Below, piece by piece: positions 11,188 to 22,176 of a DNA stretch of 64,000 nucleotides. The notes under the pieces were generated by a model that was not told where the DNA came from, searched no databases, and saw only the letters and a program-made list of their open reading frames with translations. The DNA comes from Petrosia ficiformis (lineage: Eukaryota; Porifera; Demospongiae; Haplosclerida; Petrosiidae): the NCBI GenBank assembly GCA_947044365.1, contig OX345651.1, positions 2,719,926 to 2,783,925 on the forward strand, read 5' to 3'. How positions within the stretch are numbered: position 1 is the first letter of the stretch; the number at the start of each line of letters is the position of its first letter. Position numbers and translations under genes: made by a program.

Positions 11188-13857
11188 ATGGATCGTATAC
11201 ATCGTCGTAGAAAGATGTTCTGCCCTCACTGCCACAGAATTCTTGGGAAAACTGCCTACTATCGCCATAAGCTGAAGTACTATAACTCAGATAATGACTG
11301 TTGGACAGAACAATCAACAAACATTTTTAAACCAGATGGAGGTAATGTTGAGTCTAGCACAGTAAATGCACTGGACCAGGAAATGCTTCTTCAAGATGAA
11401 AGTCAGTATCAAGAAGATGACCAAGATGTAGACACATTAAATAATGTGAGTATCTATCTCGTAGTTTTTGATGCATGCATATGCATGTGAAATTTGAATT
11501 GCGACACATTTACTTTAATAAATTTATTGGTTTTAATTGTATAGGAAACTGATGTTGCTAGTGCCAAGGAAGAAGATGATACAGAAGAGGAGATGGAATT
11601 ACAAGAGGTAAACTATGGTATAATATTTACTTGTTTGTAATTCGCTGCGATAAACATGTATAATTATGATTATAGCAATTATATAATTATTAATTTTTTT
11701 ATTGTATATAAATTATATATAATTATATATATATAGGCCATCCTCTCAGAACTTGTTGAATTGGCTGCTGATTCAGAGGATGACGATTATGATGATCCAC
11801 AAACACAGACATTGAATCCTGCATTCCGATTCCTAATCATGATTCTATTGTTTTGGCAATCAGTTTACAAAATTACTGATAGTGCTATAGCAGTGCTATG
11901 GAAACTACTGCTAATTTTCTTCAATGCTTTTAGCAGACTGTTTCAAGTACCGGCTATTCGTGAAGCTGCAGAAAAGTTGCCAAAGTCATTGCCAACACTG
12001 CGGAGAGAAGTAAATATTGACCTAAACACTTTTGCTCAGTACGTTGTTTGTGTAAGATGTCATTCTCTATATGAATACAAAGAATGTCTTACTGAAAGAA
12101 ATGGAAAGCAAGAATCTATGAAATGCATGTTTGTGGAATATCCTAGACATCCACAGCAGTCTCGACGGCAACCTTGTGGTGAAATGTTACTCAAATATGT
12201 AAAGAGTGTTAGTGGAAAGTGTAGGCTTAAACCTCGTAAAGTCTTTTGCTCTTATGATTTAATTACTTCAATATCAAAAATATTGAATGAAAATGGTATC
12301 ATAAATTTACTACAGGAGTGGAAATCAAGAGTTAATAGTACCATTTGTCTCAGCGATGTTTATGACGGCCGACTCTGGAAAGAGTTTCAAGCACAATGTT
12401 CCAACGATTCTAATTCTGTTTGTGAAGTTGTCAACCTTGCATTCATGCTCAATGTCGATTGGTTTAATCCATTCAAAACAGGGACATACTCTGCAGGTGT
12501 AATTTATCTCACTATGCTACTGGATTTACAATACTTTGATGTTATTAGAAGTTGTGTTATTGATCCAATGCACAACCTTTTCCTGGGAACATCAAAGCAT
12601 ATTATGCATTTGTGGTTGAGCAACAAAATTTTATCTATCAAAGATTTGACTACAATCCAAGACAAAGTTAATTCTTTGAATGTGCCAAATGAGATTGGTA
12701 GAATTCCTTGCAAGATTGCTTCATCCTTTGCTGACTTCACTGCAGATGAATGGAAGAACTGGACACTTATATACTCTCTGTATTGTCTTCATGATGTGTT
12801 GCCACAATCACATTTTCAGGTATGGAAAATGTTTGTCAAGGTGTGCAGAAAGCTTTGCAAACACAACATTCTCATTCAAGATGCACTGGAAGCACAGACA
12901 CTGCTCGTTGCATTTAACAAAAGAATAGAAGGTTTGTATGGTCCTCAAAGCTGCACAATGAATATGCATTTACACTGCCATATTTTCGAATGCATATTAG
13001 ACATGGGCCCTATTTACTCTTTTTGGTGCTTTCCTTATGAAAGAATGAATGGGCTCCTGGGTGCTTATCCTACAAATAACCACAACATCACTGTGCAGAT
13101 GATGAGAAAGTTCTTAATGCATTCACAACTTGATCATTCTTTGCTAAAATGTCAACTTCCTACTGACCTCCATAGTGACTTAGATAGTTCTGTGCATCTT
13201 TTAAATAGAACTGCTTCCTTATCTGGTTCTCAACAACTCTCAGTTACTGAGTCTTTGGCATATGAACAGATGAGAGACTTCATCCATTTGAATCCTGCTC
13301 TCGTTGACCTGCAATGTTTAAACTGTACTTGTTGCTTGGCATCACCAATTAAAGAAACATTTTTTGATTCATTTGAGTTAGATCAAATAAAAGATATTTA
13401 TACAAATGTTCTATATGGACCTGAATGTGAAATAGATGTTCCCAGATTACATTTGTCATCCCAAAACTGTGTGATTAATGAACAATATTTTACATCGGAA
13501 TTTTCCCTCACACAAAAATCTTCATACATTCATGCACATTGGCCAAAACAAAACCTTCAGCTAGGGAATGTTCAGAAATTCGTTCTTCATACAGTCCAAA
13601 TACGCCAAAGAGGCTCATCAGAGATTGTGAAGAAAAGTTACATTATGGCATTTGTTAGATGGAATGATTGTTTGGATTTTTCCCAGTTTAATCAGTATAA
13701 AGAAACATTCTTTACTTGGTCTACACTTCAGTCACACAGTTCATTTCTTCCAGTTCATAGGATTTTTTGCAAAGCAGCTGTTGGAATAACTGATTTAAGT
13801 TATAGTGGTATAAAGTTGAGAATAGCTGTTTCAGTTCCAGTTCATGAACCTATTTAA
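11188..13857 (+). CDS. EnSpm/CACTA-type (CMC) transposase, three exons
   Basis: Exons 11188-11445, 11545-11607 and 11737-13857, all phase 0 with GTGAGT and GTAAAC donors and TATAG acceptors, giving about 813 residues. The first exon starts with a C2H2-like CPHCHRILGKTAYYRH finger, followed by an acidic linker spread over exons 1-3. The large exon carries the Tnp2-type core: VIDPMHNLFLGTSKHIMH, then MHLHCHIFECILDMGP and FWCFPYERMNGLLGAYP, the conserved D...H and R-x-N-G blocks of the family. The frame has no stops, so the copy may be active. Terminal inverted CACT ends were not located. The divergent neighbour (start at 11104) and the gene at 14.1-14.8 kb may belong to the same element. Confidence 0.85.
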
Positions 13858-14100
13858 ACTGCATCATACATAATTGTAGCTATATATGTTAATTACTTAC
13901 AATGACTATATCAAGTTTGGTTATAGTTGCACACGCACAGTAATTAATTTTCAGAATAATTATATATATATCATGTAAAATTACTCAACAAATCACAATG
14001 TACCCATGGAAAAGGTAGTGCACTTATTTAATTAATGCATACATATTATAATAATATTATTATACATTAAAATTACAAGCAAAACTGATGTGTACATCCA
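13858..14100. other. Short AT-rich gap between convergent 3' ends
   Basis: Lies between the transposase stop and the convergent gene that ends at 14101. No gene is seen. Confidence 0.4.
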
Positions 14101-14823
14101 TCAATGAACTTCATTTTTCTCAAGGGCTAGATGGACAAGTTTTCCTGCTCTGCTCTGTGATTCAATAATTTCATTACGCCAGAAGTAACGCACCGTCTCT
14201 TTTTCTTCTAATGCCTTTGCCTCAAGTTTCTTATATTCGATCTTTAGTTTTCCGTAGGCATCACGATAATGCCTTTCTCCACTAACAGCTTGATTTATCT
14301 CTTTTTTTAGTCTATTATGATACACTGTCAGTGCAACTTTGTCAAGGGCACTAATGGAGGAAGTTTTAAGTAATGGCTCCTTTACTTTTGGATCCTTAAA
14401 GCTTGGAGAACTGTCTGTATACCATGAATATTTAGATTTCATTGCCATCCACTCCTCATGAACTTTATCACGAACAAGCTGGTCTTCAACTAAAAGGTCA
14501 TCAAATCTCCAATCTCCTGGAAACTCATCACTGGATTTATATCTTGTAATATTCACTTTTTCTAAAGTTTCTTGTTTAGCACACTCCAGACTCTCTTCTA
14601 ATGGTGGCTTACAAGACATCAGCCAACTCTCTACTTTCCCCTCGTAGTCAGTTGTGTTACTGTGGCTCCATGGAGGAGTTAGGAATGGCTGATCATCCTT
14701 TAGTGACTGACTGGCTGATTGTTCAGACAGTTTGATTGAAGTTTCTTTAATATTTTGTTTTCTTCTCCTTTTTTGAAGTGCTCGAAGTCTTCGTTTAGCA
14801 ACTATCGATCTTTTCCCTCCCAT
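14101..14823 (-). CDS. Intact protein of unknown function, basic N-terminus and C-terminal coiled coil
   Basis: Single open frame. I place the start at the second Met (MGGKRSIVAKRRLRALQKRR), giving 240 residues. Starting at 14847 would add eight residues. The N-terminal 25 residues are strongly basic, like a nuclear or nucleic-acid-binding tail. A central segment carries W-R-F-D-D-L-L-V-E-D and HEEWMAMKSKYSWY. The last 80 residues are a charged helix (RLKKEINQAVSGE...YKKLEAKALEEKETV), probably coiled coil. I do not recognise a family. It is convergent with the transposase, 243 bp between stops. It could be a third gene of the transposon or an unrelated host gene; the frame shows no damage. 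Confidence 0.6.
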   Translation of the reverse strand: MGGKRSIVAKRRLRALQKRRRKQNIKETSIKLSEQSASQSLKDDQPFLTPPWSHSNTTDYEGKVESWLMSCKPPLEESLECAKQETLEKVNITRYKSSDEFPGDWRFDDLLVEDQLVRDKVHEEWMAMKSKYSWYTDSSPSFKDPKVKEPLLKTSSISALDKVALTVYHNRLKKEINQAVSGERHYRDAYGKLKIEYKKLEAKALEEKETVRYFWRNEIIESQSRAGKLVHLALEKNEVH

Positions 14824-15151
14824 GGAAGGTGCGTGTCTAATATACACGAGTCTGCATTTGTAAATGTAGCTCAGTATACGGCCGTTATATTATTAGTATA
14901 CTTGTTAACGACATACTCGTCGATATATTAGTCTGCATTACAGACGTATGTATTATTGACGATACTAATGCATACGGTACACTTTCACGCGGTGATGGTT
15001 TGGGATCTTATGTTTTTTTTTTTAACTCTCTTAATTCTCTTCTTTCACGGCTTGTTTGTGAGCTTTACGTGTCTTTCTTCCTTCATCACCATGGTGAAGC
15101 TGAGTAGGAGTACTACTGAAATCATCATCATGAGAAGAGTCTGAGGACAAT
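14824..15151. other. Spacer upstream of the 14.1 kb gene
   Basis: Probably contains the - strand promoter of the gene at 14823. No other feature was recognised. Confidence 0.35.
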
Positions 15152-16216
15152 TCAGACTATTTCAGACTGGATTTCATTAACACTGGAATTGATTGCCTGT
15201 CTATTAACAATTTCATTCTCAATATTATTGCTGGATTCTTGAGAAACAACCAAAGCTTTTGAGGACTTTTCATTGCTTTCTTGAAGTAGTTGTGGAATAG
15301 TCTGACCTCCAGACAGATCTGGTTTGAGTCCTGTAACAGTCTGATAAGCTATATCTTGTTGCATACCTTCTTGTACATTATTGTAATCTCTCTCAAAATC
15401 AACAACCTCATTAAGAGTTCTTGGTATAAACACATTTTAAAATACAGCCTCTGACACTTCTTCCTCAGCAGTAGTGATAGTACTAGCAACTGCTTTCTCT
15501 TGTGCTAATTGTAAATACTCATCTAAATTGTCTTTATTAATTGTAGGATCAGTAACAAATTCAAACAATTCTTTCACTCTCATTACACAAACACCACTCT
15601 TACGGAAAAAAAGCCGTTATGTTGGAACAATCCTTTCTGAGGAACTCCAGTGCTTGAGGGTGAAACAGATTGAGACACATCAATGATGTATAGGGATCTG
15701 CTACAGTACAAAATATTATAGTCACTTACATGTAGGTCAGCATGAATTAATTGAGGATGGTTTCGCATTTCTTTCTCAGCCCAGAGACGTACCATCTTAC
15801 GAGGATTGTGATGAGCATAACCATGTCTGAATCTAAACTCCCCAGTGACATATTTATCTCGATCTTTGAAAACTAAAATAGATGTTTTGTACACTTTTAT
15901 TGCACAACCCCCCTCAGGACTGAAAGCAAAGTACACATTAGCTTCCTTGCCTGTGCTTACACATCCATTGATCTCAGATATGTATTTTCTATTGAGAAGC
16001 TTGGATAAATCATTCTCGTACGAGGATCTAAAACTTGTTCTGCTGTTGCACGATCTGATTTATCTTTTGATCGTATCTTAACAGCTACAGTTTTTCTACA
16101 CAACACCTCCAGACTGCTAACACTGGATTGTGAGAGGGTAGATCAAAGGATCTGAGGTTGATTTTATTTTCAAATTTCTTTAGAACATGCTGCATTATAA
16201 TTCTTGGTGAAATCAC
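15152..16216 (-). pseudogene. RIOK1: RIO1 serine kinase pseudogene
   Basis: The - strand encodes, in shifting frames, recognisable RIO1 segments in order: [48 protein letters not shown] (the ATP-binding loop), the [18 protein letters not shown] block, [28 protein letters not shown] plus DYNILY (catalytic loop), [29 protein letters not shown] and YQTVTGLKPDLSG. Damage: at least four frame changes, an in-frame stop before FIPRTL, and loss of about 100 residues between WAEKEMRN and the catalytic loop. Two extra codons (CATGTA, His-Val) sit inside the catalytic loop. The 5' edge keeps a splice acceptor (TTTTCATACAG before 16216), so it is probably not a simple processed copy. It cannot make an active kinase. 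Confidence 0.85.
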
Positions 16217-16854
16217 CTGTATGAAAATAACATGAATACCCAGTGAACATACAATCTATTATGCATGAACTATACTAGAGTATTCATTATTGTCAAGTGT
16301 ACATATAGCATATTATAAACACCACATGTACAACAAGTATGGCCTCATGTACTAATATACATGTACACATTATATATAATTATAAGTATAATAATGCCAA
16401 CAAATAATATGGCAATTTGTTTGCAATAGTCATTCATGTTGTGTAAGTTGAGCACACATTTGTTTATACACTTTGGAGCTGAAGATCCATGGACACTTAA
16501 GTATATGTAATAACTATTTTACCATTATGCAAGTAACTGTTATACATATAGCTATAAGTATGGATGCCACTTTGTGCTGCACCTGTAACCTTTGTCATTC
16601 AACATAGTGAATATAAACATGTCATTGAAAACGAAGTGACTGCTAGTCAATGTTACTTTCCAAGGTAAGATGTAACAACACAACATGACAACATAATGAT
16701 AACATACCAGTAGTAATGTAATTATACTAAAGCCCTAATGTGATTCCATAATAGAAATTATGAATACACAGATCAAAGGATTTCAGCTACATTATGTATC
16801 TCACATTGTGTTATTATAACCTCATTATACCTATTATTATATAATTATTGTGAT
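16217..16854. other. AT-rich non-coding stretch
   Basis: No coding frame was recognised. It contains scattered TACATGTA motifs. Confidence 0.4.
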
Positions 16855-17171
16855 ATGGACTGTGGTGAAGAGGGAGACTGGACAAGAATTGGATTGTCAA
16901 TACGATCATGGGTGAACCTGGCGCTACCAATGAGTGAACTTGGTACTACCTGTCCTACTGGTCTGACGGATATTTCATACAACTTGTGATAATAACTACT
17001 TGCCTTCTAGCTATGCTTTTGGATGTAATTCAACTTAATTCTGGAGTTAGTTTGTGGAAATGTTTTAAGTTTTTTAATTACAATAAAGGTTCGAATATTT
17101 ATGATATCTCTCAACCATATCTACATGTAAGTGTCTATAACACATCTGGTCTTAATGTTAATGGTTTCTAG
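16855..17171 (+). pseudogene. Decayed copy of the fibrinogen-like gene
   Basis: The DNA is clearly alignable to 18818-19200 of the intact gene: the segment for CDM...GGEGGWTRIG, then PGTTCPTGL, then FGCNST, then a stretch that matches DDISEPYLNGVSIT. Frames are broken several times and a small stretch is duplicated around GGTGAACCTGG and GTGAACTTGG. It lies 1.3 kb upstream of the intact gene in the same orientation. Confidence 0.8.
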
Positions 17172-17349
17172 AGAATTCTTTGAATAATGTTTTGGTACAT
17201 GTACATTCATATTACTCCAAACTCATCTCGCCAACATCAATTAACTATATAAAGAATAAGCTATTGAAGTTCTTACAACCATTAGATCTTTCAAAAGTAA
17301 ATCTGCAGTTCAACTACTAAAACCCAATTAAAATGTAAAACTACTACAA

Positions 17350-17590
17350 CTGTTACAATCAATTGCTGGCCTGCAATTGAAAGGTTGTAGGTTCAAGCCC
17401 CACTAGGTACAGGCTTTTATTGCCTATGAGTAAACTCAGGTCTACCCTCAAAAATGAGGAGGTGTTCATCCCGCATCCTTCGAAGGGGATGTAAAGCCGT
17501 CAGTCTTGGGGAGCTGGTTAGCAACTTGTGCTATTCTAGTTTCCTCGTTAAGCCACATTTGGTTAAACCACTTGTACATGTACATGTATA
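17350..17590 (+). mobile_element. Probable tRNA-derived SINE
   Basis: GGTTGTAGGTTCAAGCCCC resembles a Pol III B box and T-arm, and a degenerate tRNA 3' half precedes it. A G+C-richer 3' domain follows (CCTTCGAAGGGGATGTAAAG then CCGTCAGTC), typical of SINE central domains. The 5' A box is not clear. Confidence 0.45.
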
Positions 17591-17599
17591 TACAGGTAA

Positions 17600-18020
17600 T
17601 AACAAGTGTATATAGAGAAAAAAAGTATCCCTATGATTACTTTATGGTGTCCAGCATTCAGTAATCATGGCTGACTTTATCATTCCTGAAACACAACAGC
17701 CTATTATAGTTATTATTTGATTATCTACTCTCTTTACCTTCTAAAGAATCTTGTAGAACTTTAGTGCAGGTAGAATAGTCAGCTAGTAGTTCCAGTTTCT
17801 AATTCTATGTAAGCTACAAGCAGCTTTCTTCTGCTGAGTTCGAGCGCGCGACCGCGCGTTCTATTACGCGCCACGCCCATTAATTGACCGAGCCCCCGGG
17901 AATGATGTAACTTCCTTAACTACGTATACAACGCATACTCGCGTAGGTGACACAAGAATATAAATATATATAGTTCGAACCCGGGAAAGCAATCATAGGG
18001 ATGGCCCTACGGGCCATAAA
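17600..18020 (+). mobile_element. MITE with GC-rich core (copy 1)
   Basis: Sub-terminal inverted sequence: TATCCCTATGATTACTTT near the left and AAAGCAATCATAGGGAT near the right, ending in the palindrome ATGGCCCTACGGGCCAT. The core carries GAGCGCGCGACCGCGCG, TTACGCGCCACGCCC and GACCGAGCCCCCGGGAATG, unusual in this AT-rich window. A near-identical second copy lies at 55691-56170, and pieces lie at 25380-25530 and 26285. Confidence 0.75.
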
Positions 18021-18039
18021 AATATAACACGCAACCAGT

Positions 18040-18240
18040 AAAACTAATTACAACCATTACAACTAATACAATCATTACAACTAATACAACCATTACAACT
18101 AATACAATCATTACAACTAATACAACCAGTAAAACTAATACAACCATTATAACTAATACAACCATTACAATCATTATAACTAATACAACCAGTAAAACTA
18201 ATTACAATCATTATAACTAATACAATCATTAGAACTGATT
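18040..18240. repeat. Minisatellite with about 18-bp unit
   Basis: Tandem variants of CATTACAACTAATACAAC begin about 20 bp past the MITE end. The Cys-Asn-rich open frame on the - strand is a product of this repeat, not a gene. Confidence 0.85.
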
Positions 18241-18482
18241 TGCTAATAAGATACAGTGACACAAAAAAACAATTACCATACCCTTCCACCCGTGCTTTGC
18301 AGAGAGGGTAATAATCAATAGCTGAAAGTGATACTTAAATAGTTTACATACAATGATTTCATAGTTCATGTATGTCATTTCCTGTGGTAAGCTGTAACAT
18401 ATACATGTACCAAAGCCTTACATGTGTTTCTTAAAATAAATGCAAGTTGTCAATACACAGCTTAAACCAAGATTGCAGAAAC

Positions 18483-19553
18483 ATGTACATTATGTCTCTT
18501 CCACTATGGTGTACTCTTCTCCTCGTTCCTGGTGTAAGTCATGTGAGTCTAGGATCTGATTATTGTATAAGTGATTGTAATAGTGAAGGTCAAAGAGAAG
18601 CTTCTCAATATGAACTAATGTGTTGTGATCCTGTTAACATGGGAAGATACATTCAATTCAAAGAAGACCATCGAATGCGTTACATATCATGTCCATCTTC
18701 TATACCAGACTGGTGTAGGTATTACGTGAGATCATGTAGTGATATACTAATAACTAATCCTGATGCTACCTCAGGTTATTATAACCTCATTATAACTAAT
18801 GGTAGTACTATTAGTGTATATTGTGATATGGAGGGTAGTAACTGTGGTGGAGAGGGAGGATGGACAAGAATTGGATTTATCAACATGAGTGAACCTGGTA
18901 CTACCTGTCCTACTGGTCTTATTGAGGAACAATTTGATATGACTTATAGCTTATGTGGCAATATGTACTTGTCTTCTAGCTTCACGTTTGGATGTAATTC
19001 AACGTTCTTTGGGAGTTATGGACTCAGCTACACAAAGGTTTGTGGAAGAGTGAGGGGATACACTCGTGGTCGTGGTTTAAGTTTTGTTAGTTATTATTTT
19101 GATCCCAATATCGATGATATCTCTGAACCATACTTAAATGGTGTGTCTATAACACATGATAATAAACACATCTGGTCTTATGTTAATGGATTTACAGAGG
19201 ATTATTTTAGTAATGGTAATAATGATGTATCATGTCCTTGTTCTACTGGAAATCCTTTCAATACTGCTCCACCATTTGTTGGTAATGACTATTACTGTGA
19301 ATCAGGAGCTCCTAATAACACATATCCATTTGATATCCTCTTCATTAATGATCCATTATGGGATGGACAACAGTGTAATAGTGATGAGAGTACTTGTTGT
19401 ACTACTCCTAATATGCCATGGTTTGTCAAGACACTGAATGAGACAGTTAGTGATGATATTCAGTTGAGGGTGTGTGGATATGGATGTACTGGAGGTAGCT
19501 GTGTAAATGATTATGATACTTTACTAGATTTAATTGAATTGTATATAAAGTGA
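18483..19553 (+). CDS. Secreted fibrinogen-like (FReD/intelectin-type) protein
   Basis: Single-exon frame of 356 residues from ATG 18483 (a second ATG at 18492 is equally possible). The N-terminus is a signal peptide (MSLPLWCTLLLVPGVSHVSLG), then a Cys-rich segment (SDYCISDCN...MCCDPVNMGR...CPSSIPDWCR). About residue 90 starts a block with YYNLI..NGSTISVYCDMEG, NCGGEGGWTRIGFINM and CPTGL, the opening of a fibrinogen-related/intelectin-like domain. The C-terminal half (YPFDILFINDPLWDGQQC...TCCTTPNMPWFVKTLNETV...LRVCGYGC) is Cys-rich and N-glycosylation-rich (NGS, NMS, NST, NNT, NET). Expected role: an extracellular lectin-like or recognition protein; inferred. Decayed copies of its parts lie at 4.6, 5.7, 16.9 and 24.5 kb, so this is the surviving member of a local family. 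Confidence 0.75.
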   Translation: MYIMSLPLWCTLLLVPGVSHVSLGSDYCISDCNSEGQREASQYELMCCDPVNMGRYIQFKEDHRMRYISCPSSIPDWCRYYVRSCSDILITNPDATSGYYNLIITNGSTISVYCDMEGSNCGGEGGWTRIGFINMSEPGTTCPTGLIEEQFDMTYSLCGNMYLSSSFTFGCNSTFFGSYGLSYTKVCGRVRGYTRGRGLSFVSYYFDPNIDDISEPYLNGVSITHDNKHIWSYVNGFTEDYFSNGNNDVSCPCSTGNPFNTAPPFVGNDYYCESGAPNNTYPFDILFINDPLWDGQQCNSDESTCCTTPNMPWFVKTLNETVSDDIQLRVCGYGCTGGSCVNDYDTLLDLIELYIK

Positions 19554-19985
19554 TTAAATACAATGTATTTAAATACTGTACATGTATGTCACAATAGTTG
19601 TACATGTACACATACATGTATATACAATGTATGTTTATATTACAAATTGCAATGTAACATATCAGTTAAAATTAATTAAAATATTAAAATACACATTGCT
19701 ACACACACACACACACACACAGCCATAGTTAGTAACTACATGTACGTATAAGATTAATACCAATATGATTACATGTATTCAATGGGTTTAATTTTCCTAA
19801 TAATTATATTAATACATGTATTATATTCAGTCTGAAACAATTGTTTTTCGAACATTATTATTACATTTTACATTATGTTATGAACAGTTTGTATAACAGT
19901 ATCATCTACAAATGAAAGAGCTGTATGTAATACTATGTATTAGTTAAAACACTCCTTCAAATCACTACAGATATTATGATATAAG
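19554..19985. other. 3' flank of the fibrinogen-like gene, simple repeats
   Basis: Contains a (CA)n run near 19700 and many TACATGTA motifs. No gene was seen. Confidence 0.4.
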
Positions 19986-19989
19986 AGTT

Positions 19990-20120
19990 AGAGGGTTAAA
20001 GCAAGCATACAGCATGACTGAAGGTATACTTGTCAATACCACACCTCTCATGCTGGAATTTCCATAGACCAAGAGAAGAGTAAGCTGGTGCTTGACGTGT
20101 GGGTAAATCAAATTCAATAG
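19990..20120. repeat. Dispersed repeat R1, copy 1
   Basis: Holds TTGTCAATACCACACCTCTC followed by ATGCTGGAATT and AAGAGTAAGCTGGTGCTTGA. Related sequence occurs at 25015-25145 and 25765-25895. Copies 1 and 2 lie 3' of fibrinogen-like coding sequence, consistent with duplication of the gene together with its 3' flank. Confidence 0.7.
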
Positions 20121-20182
20121 ATTGCTACATGTATGTATATAAGTTTTCATACAGCATATGTTTACAATATATGTACAGTATA

Positions 20183-20377
20183 TGTCAATAAAATGTCACC
20201 ATGCAGTAACAGTAATTATCTTAGTCCTACTGTCAGTATAATACAGTAATTAATGTCTCACTACTGTAGTGTTGAATTGACAAGTACACCAATTACTGTC
20301 AAAACTACTATTGAAATACTGTAGTATGAAATGAAACTATTGAGTAATTACTGTACTGCATGGTGATGTTTTATTGA
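20183..20377. mobile_element. Palindromic MITE M2 (copy 1)
   Basis: Inverted ends TCAATAAAATGTCACCATGC / GCATGGTGATGTTTTATTGA next to TA, continuing inward through CAGTAA...TTACTG. A second copy is at 37868-38046, and part of the sequence recurs at 32862-32950. Confidence 0.75.
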
Positions 20378-20399
20378 TACATGTCTGGGAATTATAGCA

Positions 20400-22129
20400 C
20401 TGTTGGTACGTGTGATACACCCACACATCATACATGTATATGTATAATACACAATATAATAGTTACGTTTGTTATTGGTTTCCTGGAATACCTATCATAT
20501 CAATAGAGGCATTACATGTACAATGTATATTGTCATGTACTTGGAAAATTCATTAATGAATATTTAATAAAATTTCTATGGTGTTTTTCCAAGTATCTGA
20601 ATTAGGAATATAATGTAATATGAGTATAATGTGATAAAATTTCAATGGATTATTTCCAGGTATCTGGGTAATACTATTGTTGTATATGCAGGGTTTCATA
20701 CAGGAATTTAATTTGGGGGGAGGGAATAACATAAGATTGTCGAAAGGCAAATTATCATAGGGGAGTGTGGGTCTATCCACCAAACCCCCCCCCCCCCCAA
20801 CCCCCCTGAAAATCTTTAAATCTTGGCTCTCTGAGGTTACTTCTGGGAACTCCGTGTGTGTATGAGAGAGAGGGGGAGAGGAGAAGAGGGGGAATCCCAG
20901 GGCCCCGACCTGTATGAAGCTCTGTATACACACATGTATGTATGAGTGTATGTACATGTATATGCACTTTGTAATTTATTCTCATTGTAATTGTTTTAAA
21001 AAATATTAAAATATTCAGTGGCAACACAAACTTTTCATTATTATTATTATTATTATCATTATAATTTTTAAATACACACACTTATTCTGTTATCTCAATT
21101 CATGATCAGTGATTGTACACCACTTTTGAGCACTCTTTCCACCAGTGTAATAAAACAGACATAAAGCCACAAGCCAAAAGTTTCTGTCAGTTTGGTCTTT
21201 TTAACTCTGAAAACCCTCAGCTACTGGGGGGCTATGCCCCCCAGACCCTCTGCTTTACTACTCTCAATTTCTTGGCCCTGCCATTGTTAAACACTCAGTT
21301 ACGCCACTGAAAATATTATATATAAGCATATAAGCATCTACAATTAATTATTTATTAAAGATACATGTAAGACATCAAATTTCTCATTAGTGCTATCCTG
21401 TTTGTTTGTTTTTTTACACAATTCTTTTACACATAAGGATTGTCTATTCTCCAGTAATCAGTAAGTGTTGACATTCCAAGAATGCAATAATTAACTAAAC
21501 AAGACTCCAATAAGAATCAAATATCCTAGTTGCACTGTCTGTGATGTATATTCACATTCCAAACAGCAACGCTCTTTTAATCCAAATATTCTATCACAAA
21601 CCAAAAGATTCTTGATTTTTTAATAAACAATAGCATATGAAACGCATGTTTGCTCATCAGTGTGTTAAGCGAAGTTAAGTTTCTGGAATGAATACAGTAC
21701 ATGTACATGTGTAGCTAACTGTTTTTCTTTTCCTAGACAAGGAATAACAGTTAGCTATAGCTGTTATTCCTTGTGTAGGAAAAGAAAAAAAAACAATTTC
21801 AGCCATGTTTTATTGCATACCTGTTCAGTGATGTAAACATGTAATTAAATTCTAGCTATATATCAATCGATTGGAGATCCAAAAGGCATTGCGCATCTAG
21901 CAGACACCATCTTTCATTCATTAGACTATGTTAATTGTGGGTGTGGTCTATTACCAAAGGTAATCAATTTGTTGAAAGCTAGGTCTAGAATCAAAACAGC
22001 AAATGTTCCAAAGAATTTAACTTAAATAAATTTGCATCATCAAAGTTTGTGCCAAAACTACTTGATAGCTCCACATTGTCCACAAACATAGAAATGTATT
22101 TATTGGAAAAAGAAAGCAGAATAATAATA

Positions 22130-22176
<47 letters not shown>

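Noticed and set aside
12504..12928. Frames inside the transposase in other phases
   Set aside because: Shadow frames of the long transposase exon.
15727..15760. A short intron starting at GTAAGT in the RIO1 catalytic loop
   Set aside because: The would-be intron encodes the conserved SDYNILY segment in frame and would be under 30 bp; an inserted CATGTA explains the sequence better.
18044..18289. Cys/Asn-rich small protein on the - strand
   Set aside because: Produced by an 18-bp minisatellite; no start context, and not conserved at the third codon position.
20553..21081. Two overlapping - strand frames with poly-Gly
   Set aside because: Poly-C run and low-complexity DNA; no splice or start context.
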